5,391 nt of DNA from an uncultured Coprococcus sp. (GTDB lineage Bacteria; Bacillota; Clostridia; Lachnospirales; Lachnospiraceae): contig USSH01000185.1 of the NCBI GenBank assembly GCA_900557435.1, positions 1-5,391 of the forward strand. Direction: 5' to 3'. Shown in pieces: positions 1-5,367 of this stretch (position 1 is the first letter of the stretch; every line of letters begins with the position of its first letter). Both the position numbers and the translations under genes were made by a program. Below the pieces are notes generated by a model that did no database searches, had not been told where the DNA came from, and saw only the letters and a list, made by a program, of their open reading frames with translations.

Positions 1-450
1 GGCGGTAACGATATCGCCCACAACGCCGCCATCGTTGAACAGGCTGTAGTAATCGCGGTATTTGGGGTAAAAATTCACCTCCACCGACACCACAAAATTG
101 ATGCTGGTGATCAGGATGGTAAGGAAGGCGATCAGCGCCGGGACGTCGTAATAGGGTGCCCCGTAAAAAAGGCCCTTCACCTGCACGCCCTCCGGACCCA
201 GCCAGCAGATGACGAGGTGGGCAAACAGGCCGATGTTGGTGCCAAGGCCCGTAAATGCCAGCGGCAGGAACTCATCCATCCACCGCAGGAAGGTCCAAGG
301 GCTTTCGCTGCTCTGGGGGAAGTAGCGGTAGAGCAGCACCACATCCCAGACCATCATCAGGCCGTAACCCATGGTCACAGCAAAGAGCATTCCTTCCAGC
401 ACCGGACAGCCCAGCAGCACCACCAGCACGAACCCCAACCCGAACTCTGC
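1..450 (-). CDS. pelG: PelG-like exopolysaccharide transport membrane protein, internal fragment
   Basis: The minus strand is open through this GC-rich segment and encodes an internal piece of about 145 residues of a polytopic membrane protein. It runs off the window at its 3' side and has no credible start or ribosome binding site at its 5' side. Seen in order: a hydrophobic stretch (LGFVLVVLLG, then MLFAVTMGYGLMMVWDVVLLY), a short charged region (FLRWMDEFLPLAF), a second hydrophobic stretch (GTNIGLFAHLVICWLGP), then GLFYGAPYYDVPALIAFLTI, NFVVSVEVNFYPKYRDYY and FNDGGVVGDI. The order of G-V-x-G-L-F, the YD-P motif, F-V-V-x-x-E-x-x-F-Y-x-x-Y and x-GG-x-x-x-D-I matches my recollection of PelG, the inner-membrane flippase-like transporter of Pel polysaccharide systems, normally about 450-500 residues. 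I infer that the N-terminal third to half is missing. GC is about 58% by hand count of two lines, unlike the rest of the window. The frame stays open rightward as far as the DUF3169 stop at 457, which is chance continuation rather than a fusion. Confidence 0.62.
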
Positions 451-457
451 TCTTATT
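437..457. other. Abrupt compositional boundary (possible chimeric join or insertion edge)
   Basis: GC-rich coding sequence to the left meets AT-rich sequence to the right within about 20 bases. The DUF3169 gene ends with a complete, family-typical C-terminus at 457. The PelG-like frame begins in mid-protein immediately beyond it. No terminator hairpin lies between the two, although a complete operon would be expected to have one. A 7-base direct repeat, GAACTCT, occurs at 442-448 and 475-481, but it is too short to prove a mechanism. Confidence 0.6.
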
Positions 458-1236
458 TACTTCTGCAACTTCCTGAACTCTCTTCCATACGCCACGCACA
501 TTACAATCAAGATAACCCCAACTACCACTATCGGCATAACACCTGTGTCAAATGCAAACATACATATAAACATGATCACCCACATGACCAATCCCACCTT
601 AACCCCTGCCATAAAGCCTTTCTTTGATGACTTTGCGATCACAACAAGTTCAGCCTCATCTGAAGATTTTTCCCAGTCACGTCTGAAATGAATATCAAAT
701 ATATTGCCATTTTTCTCAGGATTCAGTTTTTTCTCCTCATCTATCACAAGTTTTTCAATGACGCAATAGAATACCAGCGAGATTACGAATACCAATTCTG
801 ACACTATAGCCATGACCGTGCCATTTTTATTTCCATATGCTCTATCTATTGCATATATACACACTGGAAACAACACAAATCCCACAAATACGACAACACT
901 CGGAAAAAATGACACACTTGTTATCCTGCGCTCTATATCCGCTATCTCATCCTCATTTTCCCCATCCCAGTTTCCTATATCCCGCTTCAACCTTCCATAC
1001 ATGACAAATATCGCCACAAATGTCGCCAACGCAAGCACTCCATATACTATCGGAAGCGTATCTGCTGTGAGCCTCCAGATACTGTCCCAGTCAACTTTAT
1101 TTAAGCTGTCCTTATTTGCCCCAACCAGCCTTCCAGCCAAATAACCACCAAACAAACTGGCCACAATTATAATTCCAAATGTTATATATATCTTCAGATT
1201 ACTTTTTTTATTAACTTTTTTATCAACATCTCTCAT
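457..1236 (-). CDS. DUF3169 family six-helix membrane protein
   Basis: This encodes 259 residues of an integral membrane protein of the DUF3169 family, whose biochemical role is not known. Hydrophobic segments lie at about residues 15-38, 60-80, 107-130, 139-162, 206-229 and 232-250. The cytoplasmic-type loop between helices 4 and 5 carries the family's most recognisable block at 171-197: LNPEK-x-G near the front, then DIHFRRDW and S-x-DEAE. The start is ATG at 1236, because AGAGGA sits 6 bases upstream. Longer in-frame starts exist (ATG at 1254, and codons further up to 1341) but they lack a ribosome binding site, and the longest would overlap the regulator gene. The C-terminus (GREFRKLQK) looks complete. 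It lies 55 bases after the XRE regulator gene and is probably translated from the same mRNA. In many Firmicutes a short XRE regulator sits next to a DUF3169 gene, so a co-regulated membrane effector or sensor is inferred. Confidence 0.88.
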   Translation of the reverse strand: MRDVDKKVNKKSNLKIYITFGIIIVASLFGGYLAGRLVGANKDSLNKVDWDSIWRLTADTLPIVYGVLALATFVAIFVMYGRLKRDIGNWDGENEDEIADIERRITSVSFFPSVVVFVGFVLFPVCIYAIDRAYGNKNGTVMAIVSELVFVISLVFYCVIEKLVIDEEKKLNPEKNGNIFDIHFRRDWEKSSDEAELVVIAKSSKKGFMAGVKVGLVMWVIMFICMFAFDTGVMPIVVVGVILIVMCVAYGREFRKLQK

Positions 1237-1291
1237 ATCATATCCTCTTTTCATTCTATGAATTAACACGATCTTATCCGTATATCCAGTG

Positions 1292-1501
1292 TCATTCCTT
1301 CTCATCCTCATACTGAAAAATGTCCTCGACACTGACACCACACACCTTTGCGATCTTAAGTGCCAACGTCACCGATGGGCTATAATCGCCCCTCTCTATC
1401 TGGCTTATCGTCTGTCTCGAAGTCTGAACCAATGCGCCCATCTCCTGCTGGTTGACCCCCAGCTTCGCCCTGTATTCCTTTAACTTGTTGTACAGCGGCA
1501 T
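1292..1501 (-). CDS. XRE-family helix-turn-helix transcriptional regulator (69 aa)
   Basis: This is a minimal DNA-binding protein with essentially only a Cro/C1-type helix-turn-helix domain. The core runs from about residue 6 to 62: the first helix (NKLKEYRAKLG), the positioning helix (QQEMGALVQ, 18-26), the recognition helix (SRQTISQIERG, 28-38, with the family-typical T-I-S-x-I-E-x-G), then P42-S-x-x-x-A-L-K-I-A-K and the closing V-x-V-E-D-I-F (56-62). The acidic tail YEDEKE ends the protein. A very good ribosome binding site, GGAGG with 8 bases to ATG, fixes the start. It belongs to the small repressor class that often precedes membrane protein genes. Here it lies between two of them, 16 bases after the upstream gene. 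It is the best candidate for binding the TGACAA-N6-TTGTCA sites at 2478-2568, giving autoregulation. That link is inferred. The domain assignment is direct. Confidence 0.95.
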   Translation of the reverse strand: MPLYNKLKEYRAKLGVNQQEMGALVQTSRQTISQIERGDYSPSVTLALKIAKVCGVSVEDIFQYEDEKE

Positions 1502-1517
1502 CTATATCACCTCCAGC

Positions 1518-2366
1518 TTATCTATCCGTATCATCATCTGCTATGCTGTTCTCACTCTCAGATTTTGTTCTATCTTTAACGTTCTCCCCATCTGACGCTT
1601 CCGTTCTATCTTCCACATTCTCCATGTCTTCTAACTCAGATCCGTCTGTCATACCATGCACTGCATACCTATGTGTGGAAGTCCCCCATATCATGCTAAA
1701 ACTTATTCCAAAACAAACCCCGAGAGAGATTCCAAGTGCCAGATTGTCAAATAACATTCCATAGATAACGCCTAGTGCTATCCCCATCACCAATCCATAC
1801 GGTATACCTGTCGACTTCTCTCTCTTACACACGTATACCCTGTCTTTCCACATAAAACCATCAGTTTTCCCATCACCCAAAACATCAAGCACACTCTGGT
1901 ACACATTGCTGTGGGCCACCTCCGCCATATCTTCGTGTACGTTCTCCGCATCAGGGTGAACATATGACTTTCTTAGCTTATATATAGCCAGCGTATCATT
2001 TCCACTTTCAGGTTCAGGTGACAATTCATTTCTCAAAATATTCACCTTGTCAAATAAAAAACAGCTCCACATCTTTTTTTCCCGAAAGAATCCATACACC
2101 GGCAGTCCCAATTTCAAATTTTCCCGAATCTCTTCCTCAAGCTCTTTCTTGCTGCACACCTCAGTCATGGCATCTCCAAGCTTGTTCTTTTTTAACGTTC
2201 TCTCTGTGATGGCTGTCACAGAATATCCTTTAACCTGAGTTTTTAATTTATTTACAGAATTTCCATCGTCTTTAATCTCAAACATTGACCTTATCGCTTC
2301 ACTGACAGATTTCTTATTACCTTTATCAACCTCTTTATCTCTAGCCTTGTCATTTCTTTTTCCCAT
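1518..2366 (-). CDS. Unrecognised two-helix membrane protein with acidic C-terminal repeat
   Basis: I do not recognise this 282-residue protein. Visible parts: a strongly charged lysine/aspartate-rich start (1-45); a soluble-looking region of about 140 residues (46-185) with predicted amphipathic stretches (KKELEEEIRENLKLGLPVYG at 72-91, then AEVAHSNVYQSVLDVLGDG at 148-166); a tight hairpin of two glycine-spaced membrane helices (186-205 and 208-228, with GxxxG-like spacing such as GLVMGIALG and GISLGVCFG); and an acidic, low-complexity tail (241-282) containing a duplicated unit, ENV-x-DRT-x, at 249-256 and 261-268. There is no signal peptide. It is first in the operon with the XRE and DUF3169 genes and sits behind the triple-operator promoter, so it is probably a co-regulated membrane-associated partner. 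The ribosome binding site is weak: GGGG about 10 bases before ATG, then GTGAAG. The start at 2366 is chosen as the first ATG after the leader. No enzymatic motif is visible. Confidence 0.85.
   Translation of the reverse strand: MGKRNDKARDKEVDKGNKKSVSEAIRSMFEIKDDGNSVNKLKTQVKGYSVTAITERTLKKNKLGDAMTEVCSKKELEEEIRENLKLGLPVYGFFREKKMWSCFLFDKVNILRNELSPEPESGNDTLAIYKLRKSYVHPDAENVHEDMAEVAHSNVYQSVLDVLGDGKTDGFMWKDRVYVCKREKSTGIPYGLVMGIALGVIYGMLFDNLALGISLGVCFGISFSMIWGTSTHRYAVHGMTDGSELEDMENVEDRTEASDGENVKDRTKSESENSIADDDTDR
1567..1623 (-). repeat. Short tandem duplication inside the C-terminal tail of the unknown membrane protein
   Basis: Two near-identical 21-base units start at 1567 and 1603, a 36-base period. 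On the plus strand both begin GTTCTATCTT and end TTCTCC, with a few differences between. They encode the ENV-(E/K)-DRT copies in the acidic tail. The period is a multiple of three, so the copy number can change without breaking the frame. Confidence 0.7.
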
Positions 2367-2455
2367 GTCTTCACTACCCCATTTTTATTCTTACCACAAG
2401 AAGCCCAGGCTAATTTCACGCCATTCTCAGCTTACTATTTACCCTAAATTCAAGC

Positions 2456-2474
2456 CATATATAATTTATATATG
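2456..2474 (-). repeat. AT-rich 9-bp inverted repeat in the leader of the three-gene operon
   Basis: CATATATAA and TTATATATG are separated by one base. It lies about 90-110 bases upstream of the first gene. It can form a weak hairpin in the leader RNA. It also supplies a possible -10 element for a second promoter, TATATA at 2458-2463. Because it is purely AT-rich, chance formation is not excluded. Confidence 0.4.
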
Positions 2475-2485
2475 CCAAATGACAA
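2458..2485 (-). promoter_or_regulatory. Possible second promoter (P2) of the three-gene operon
   Basis: Read on the minus strand, TTGTCA (2480-2485, five of six to the -35 consensus) is followed after 16 bases by TATATA (2458-2463). The -35 element is the inner half of operator box 1. The spacing is one base short and the -10 only fair, so this is a secondary candidate behind P1 at 2513-2542. Confidence 0.3.
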
Positions 2486-2499
2486 CTATAGTTGTCATT
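2478..2499. promoter_or_regulatory. Operator box 1: perfect 22-bp palindrome
   Basis: The core TGACAA-CTATAG-TTGTCA (2480-2497) is an exact palindrome, extended by two A/T pairs at each end. It lies just downstream of the P1 -10 element, roughly +8 to +28 from the expected start of transcription. A bound repressor there would block promoter clearance. It shares the TGACAA-N6-TTGTCA frame with the two boxes at 2524-2541 and 2550-2567. Confidence 0.8.
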
Positions 2500-2512
2500 C
2501 ACTGTATAATGG

Positions 2513-2542
2513 AGTATAACAAATGACAAGGAAAGTTGTCAA
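2513..2542 (-). promoter_or_regulatory. Main promoter (P1) of the three-gene operon
   Basis: On the minus strand a perfect -35, TTGACA (2537-2542), is followed after 18 bases by TATACT (2513-2518, five of six). Transcription would start near 2505, giving a leader of about 140 bases before the ATG at 2366. The -35 element overlaps operator box 2, and box 1 lies just past the start site, so the promoter is enclosed by the putative operators. Confidence 0.7.
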
Positions 2543-2568
2543 TACTTTTTGACAACTTTCCTTGTCAT
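2523..2568. promoter_or_regulatory. Operator boxes 2 and 3: perfect 20+6+20 inverted repeat
   Basis: The 20-base arms at 2523-2542 and 2549-2568 are exact reverse complements separated by TACTTT. Each arm itself contains TGACAA-N6-TTGTCA (boxes at 2524-2541 and 2550-2567), so the large inverted repeat is built from two operator-like dyads. Box centres are 26 bp apart, and box 2 is 44 bp from box 1. The two boxes have spacers GGAAAG and CTTTCC. As RNA the whole element would fold into a very stable 20-bp hairpin. It lies 54 bases beyond the sacA stop and may also end or process that transcript. Confidence 0.8.
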
Positions 2569-2578
2569 CATTTTTAAT
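2549..2578 (+). promoter_or_regulatory. Possible divergent promoter reading antisense into sacA
   Basis: On the plus strand TTGACA (2549-2554) is followed after 18 bases by TTTAAT (2573-2578, five of six). It is the mirror image of P1, created by the symmetry of the inverted repeat. No convincing plus-strand gene follows, so any transcript would be antisense to the 3' end of sacA. Confidence 0.3.
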
Positions 2579-2622
2579 ATTGCTATATATACATATCCCG
2601 ATTCGTTATGAATCCTAACTGG

Positions 2623-4158
2623 TCAGTTCATCTTTATATCATACTTTTCTATATCGACTACTGCCTTGCCGTCACACGAGAATTCTATTCCAGTGGCCGT
2701 GACTGGAGTATATATTGCTATACTCATCGTCATGATCCCATCGTTCACGAACAGCTCTATAGAATTTCTGTCCAGTATAAATCTAAGCTTTATCTGCTCA
2801 TCAATGCTGCCTACATCTTCGGCAGACCCACGTTGACTATCCGCTGAATATGACGGCTTAACTTCCGCCCTTCTGATACATACCACATCCCTCTCAAAAC
2901 CAGCAAATGTCCTGTCAAGCTCTATGATATTTTTGCGCCTGTCATATGTAAATCTCGTATAATACCTATCGTTCTTTGCCAAATCGATCACAAACTCATT
3001 GTATCCGTCACCTTTGACCATTATCTCCATATCAATGAATCTGCCCCTGATTCCATCAAATTTGCATGTTCCACTGACCGGTTCATTTCTCAATACAACC
3101 TTGTCTGATCGATAATTTTCTATCTCCCTGACTGGTCTCTGTATAAGTCTTCCATCCTTCAGGCTTATCTCTCTTGGCAGTGTCATCATTCCCTGCCACA
3201 TCTGTCCCTGAGGAATCCAGAGATTATGCCAAGACTGCATCCACGCGATCATAACCCTTCTGCCATCCGGCAGCAATGTCGTCTGTGGCGCATAAAAATC
3301 AGTTCCATAGTCTAGTGAAAATGGCTCTCCGCCCTCAAAACGCTTTGTCTTGTCATCATATTCTCCAATAAAATACATGGAATTATTGCCATTATGAAAT
3401 TCATATCCCTTGGCCACCATCTCTATAGGAGATACAAGAAGCACCTTATGACCATCGATCGCGAAGAAATCCGGGCATTCCCATACCCCGCCATAATCCT
3501 TATCGTTTCTTGCCAGAACACTCTCAAAATTCCAATTCACAAGATCCTGACTGGAAAATAATACAACTTGCCCTTTCTTATCTTCATCTACAGTTCCCGC
3601 GACCATATAGTATATTCCGTCTTCCTGCCAAACCTTAGGATCCCTGAAATCTTCTTTGCTCAGACCATAAGGAAGCATATCTCCGTTTACCACCGGATTG
3701 CCGCCTATCTTGGTATACTCTGTTCCGTCTCCGACAGCTATACTCTGATTCTGCAGGACACCTTCACCATCAGGATTCTTCATAACGCTCGTATATATGA
3801 GTATATGTCTCCCCTTATCTTCTATGGCCGTACCAGAGAAGCAGCCATCCTCATCATATTCCGTGTCCGGAGCCAAAGCCACCGGAAGCTGTTCCCATTT
3901 CATCATGTCGTCAGTCACCTGATGTCCCCAATGCATAGGTCCCCATTCTGTACTATATGGATGATACTGATAAAGCAAATGTATTCTGCCTCCATACACG
4001 GAAAATCCATTTGGGTCATTCATCCAGCCCACAGCTGGTGTTACATGAAACAAAGGTCTGTCATTGGCAGCAATTTCATTCTTCGTTTCGTATTCCCTGG
4101 CAGCAGCAAGTTTTTCACTGACAACCATATCGTCCATAGCATCCGTTATTCTGTCCAT
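2623..4158 (-). CDS. sacA: GH32 sucrose-6-phosphate hydrolase / beta-fructofuranosidase
   Basis: This 511-residue glycoside hydrolase family 32 enzyme hydrolyses the beta-fructofuranosyl bond of sucrose, sucrose-6-phosphate or short fructans. The five-bladed propeller carries the family signatures in order: WMNDPNG (45-51, nucleophile Asp48), QYHP (64-67), WGH (77-79), FSG (107-109), FRDP (171-174, transition-state stabiliser Asp173) and WECPD (226-230, acid/base Glu227). DFYA and WM follow at about 287-307. The C-terminal beta-sandwich holds the LDRNSIELFVNDG segment (about 462-474), preceded by a polar loop (434-453) that looks like a small insertion. There is no signal peptide, so it is cytoplasmic. 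The start is ATG at 4158, 10 bases after AAGGAG. A longer GTG start at 4179 overlaps that ribosome binding site and is rejected. No PTS, ABC transporter, fructokinase or LacI-type regulator is present beside it, so the choice between sucrose-6-phosphate and free fructosides is open. Confidence 0.95.
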   Translation of the reverse strand: MDRITDAMDDMVVSEKLAAAREYETKNEIAANDRPLFHVTPAVGWMNDPNGFSVYGGRIHLLYQYHPYSTEWGPMHWGHQVTDDMMKWEQLPVALAPDTEYDEDGCFSGTAIEDKGRHILIYTSVMKNPDGEGVLQNQSIAVGDGTEYTKIGGNPVVNGDMLPYGLSKEDFRDPKVWQEDGIYYMVAGTVDEDKKGQVVLFSSQDLVNWNFESVLARNDKDYGGVWECPDFFAIDGHKVLLVSPIEMVAKGYEFHNGNNSMYFIGEYDDKTKRFEGGEPFSLDYGTDFYAPQTTLLPDGRRVMIAWMQSWHNLWIPQGQMWQGMMTLPREISLKDGRLIQRPVREIENYRSDKVVLRNEPVSGTCKFDGIRGRFIDMEIMVKGDGYNEFVIDLAKNDRYYTRFTYDRRKNIIELDRTFAGFERDVVCIRRAEVKPSYSADSQRGSAEDVGSIDEQIKLRFILDRNSIELFVNDGIMTMSIAIYTPVTATGIEFSCDGKAVVDIEKYDIKMN

Positions 4159-4234
4159 CTTATATATACTCCTTATCACTGTTGTTTTTATATTAAGTCT
4201 AACATCACATTATCCTTATCTCCGAAATTAAAAT

Positions 4235-4282
4235 AGAGACACTTTCAATGTATCATACACATAACCTATTGAAAATGTCTCT
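4235..4282 (-). terminator. Rho-independent terminator of the cysteine synthase gene
   Basis: The 15-base arms at 4235-4249 and 4268-4282 pair fully in the minus-strand RNA, using one G-U wobble. On the plus strand the same position would be a C-A mismatch, so the stem favours the minus transcript. The loop is 18 bases. The stem is followed on the minus strand by the U-rich run ATTTTAATTT. It lies 40 bases past the stop of the cysteine synthase gene and separates it from sacA. Confidence 0.8.
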
Positions 4283-4322
4283 TTCTAATTTATATACAAT
4301 TCTTATCTCTACATACATACTA

Positions 4323-5228
4323 CTATAGCAGACCTACACTGAAGTATCTCTCAGCCCTGTCCGCCATAACTGTAGCTATGACCTTATCCTTCCCATACTT
4401 CTCCGCCATCTGCATGGCTGCCCATACATTTGCACCTGATGAAGTTCCAACAAGAAGTCCCTGCTTTCTAGCAAGATTTCTTGCAGTCTGTATTGCATCC
4501 TCATCTGATACCTCCACAACATCAGTTATCATATCCGTATCAAGCACATCTGGCACAAATCCATCTCCAATGCCCTGTATCTGATGGATTCCCGGGCCAT
4601 CTCCGTGCAGCGCTGACACGCCCTTAGGCTCAACGGCAACAATCTTCGTATCTGGATTTTTCTCCAACAGATATTTAGCTATACCTTGGAGAGTACCCCC
4701 ACTTCCAACACCAGACACATATATGTCTATCTTCTGACCAAGCTGTTCGCACATCTCGACCGCAGTTGTGTGATAATGCGCATCTGGATTCGCCTGATTG
4801 ACAAACTGCTGCGGCATAAAATACTTCTCCGGATCAGATTCCGCTATCTCATTTGCCTTATCAACAGCACCGCCAATGCTGAGAACAGGATCTGTAAGTA
4901 CCAAATCCGCACCAAATGCCCTGATAACCTTCTTGCGCTCCTCACTCATATTCTCCGGCATCACAATTATCACTTTATAGCCTTTCTGAACACCACAGAG
5001 TGCAAGACCTATTCCGGTATTGCCGCTAGTAGGCTCTATAATGGTCATTCCCGGCTTGAGTTTTCCCTCAGTCTCTGCTACCTCTAACATGTTTTTTGCA
5101 ATCCTGTCCTTAATACTTCCGCCAGGATTAAGAAATTCTGCCTTTGCAAATATATTGTAACCTGTAGATTTTCTCAGACACATAAGCGGAGTATTCCCTA
5201 TCAGATCAAGCACATCATTGTAATACAT
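4323..5228 (-). CDS. cysK: Cysteine synthase (O-acetylserine sulfhydrylase), PLP-dependent
   Basis: This 301-residue fold-type II PLP enzyme makes L-cysteine from O-acetylserine and sulfide. It carries IGNTPL (10-15), the PLP lysine in NPGGSIKDR (Lys40), the substrate/asparagine loop PTSGNTG (66-72), PQQFVNQANP (139-148), the phosphate-binding glycine loop SGVGSGGT (172-179), the G-x-GPG-x-H-x-IQGIG-x-GF-x-P segment (about 209-226) and GTSSGA (261-266), whose serines lie at the pyridine nitrogen. Length matches the family's usual 300-310. The last conserved block reads MADRAERYFSVGLL instead of the common PD-x-GERYLST form, and the 'SALHGDG' stretch is also atypical, so a divergent CysK or a related beta-substituting enzyme is possible. 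The start at 5228 is preceded by GAAGGG with 6-7 bases of spacing. It is transcribed alone: a tRNA terminator lies upstream and its own terminator downstream. No serine acetyltransferase is adjacent. Confidence 0.9.
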   Translation of the reverse strand: MYYNDVLDLIGNTPLMCLRKSTGYNIFAKAEFLNPGGSIKDRIAKNMLEVAETEGKLKPGMTIIEPTSGNTGIGLALCGVQKGYKVIIVMPENMSEERKKVIRAFGADLVLTDPVLSIGGAVDKANEIAESDPEKYFMPQQFVNQANPDAHYHTTAVEMCEQLGQKIDIYVSGVGSGGTLQGIAKYLLEKNPDTKIVAVEPKGVSALHGDGPGIHQIQGIGDGFVPDVLDTDMITDVVEVSDEDAIQTARNLARKQGLLVGTSSGANVWAAMQMAEKYGKDKVIATVMADRAERYFSVGLL

Positions 5229-5289
5229 ATTAATCCCTTCTCTTCCTTGCTTTATAATATACTATTTTACATATTTTTTTACTAAAGTC

Positions 5290-5305
5290 ACTATAAAATT
5301 ATAGT
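5290..5305 (-). promoter_or_regulatory. Possible cysK promoter -10 inside a palindrome
   Basis: A perfect TATAAT on the minus strand (5298-5303) lies about 70 bases before the cysteine synthase ATG and within the inverted repeat ACTATAA-TT-TTATAGT. No good -35 is visible 16-18 bases upstream, where the sequence is TTTTG-rich. Another -10-like element, TATATT/TATTAT, lies nearer the gene, around 5255-5265. The palindrome could be an operator, or simply AT-rich sequence. Confidence 0.35.
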
Positions 5306-5323
5306 CGGATGCTATAGATACAA

Positions 5324-5362
5324 AAGACTCAGAAAACCTGACTTGCAAGTTTTCTGAGTCTT
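5324..5362 (-). terminator. Rho-independent terminator of the tRNA gene
   Basis: Perfect 14-bp arms (5324-5337 and 5349-5362, AAGACTCAGAAAAC and its complement) flank an 11-base loop. On the minus strand the stem ends in CTT followed by TTG, a short U-run. It starts 5 bases after the tRNA discriminator base and insulates the tRNA from cysK. On the plus strand the stem is followed by ATCAGCAG, so it does not serve that direction. Confidence 0.8.
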
Positions 5363-5367
5363 ATCAG

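Noticed and set aside
442..481. GAACTCT direct repeat flanking the junction as a target-site duplication or attachment site
   Set aside because: Seven bases at 33-base spacing is too short and lies wholly on or near one side of the join. No integrase, transposase or inverted ends are visible.
217..627. Plus-strand open frame of 136 codons crossing the compositional junction
   Set aside because: It is histidine/proline-rich low-complexity translation that spans two unrelated segments and lies opposite the PelG-like and DUF3169 frames.
1237..1341. N-terminal extension of the DUF3169 frame to codon 1341
   Set aside because: The extension overlaps the regulator gene and lacks a ribosome binding site. 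AGAGGA is correctly placed for the ATG at 1236.
2478..2568. CRISPR array or MITE reading of the repeated TGACAA elements
   Set aside because: Spacing is irregular, the units are dyads rather than direct repeats with spacers, and there is no target duplication. Their placement on a promoter fits operators better.
2608..2847. Plus-strand open frame of 79 codons just after the possible divergent promoter
   Set aside because: It lies entirely opposite the 3' end of sacA, has no ribosome binding site and reads as the antisense shadow of the GH32 beta-sandwich domain.
3568..4236. Plus-strand open frame of 222 codons
   Set aside because: It is the complement of the strongly supported GH32 gene, with no recognisable domain and no ribosome binding site.
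4686..5087. Plus-strand open frame of 133 codons
   Set aside because: It is antisense to the cysteine synthase gene, with no motif and no translation signals.
5229..5323. T-box or other riboswitch upstream of the cysteine synthase
   Set aside because: The gap is under 100 bases, AT-rich, and lacks a specifier stem, T-box sequence or attenuator hairpin.
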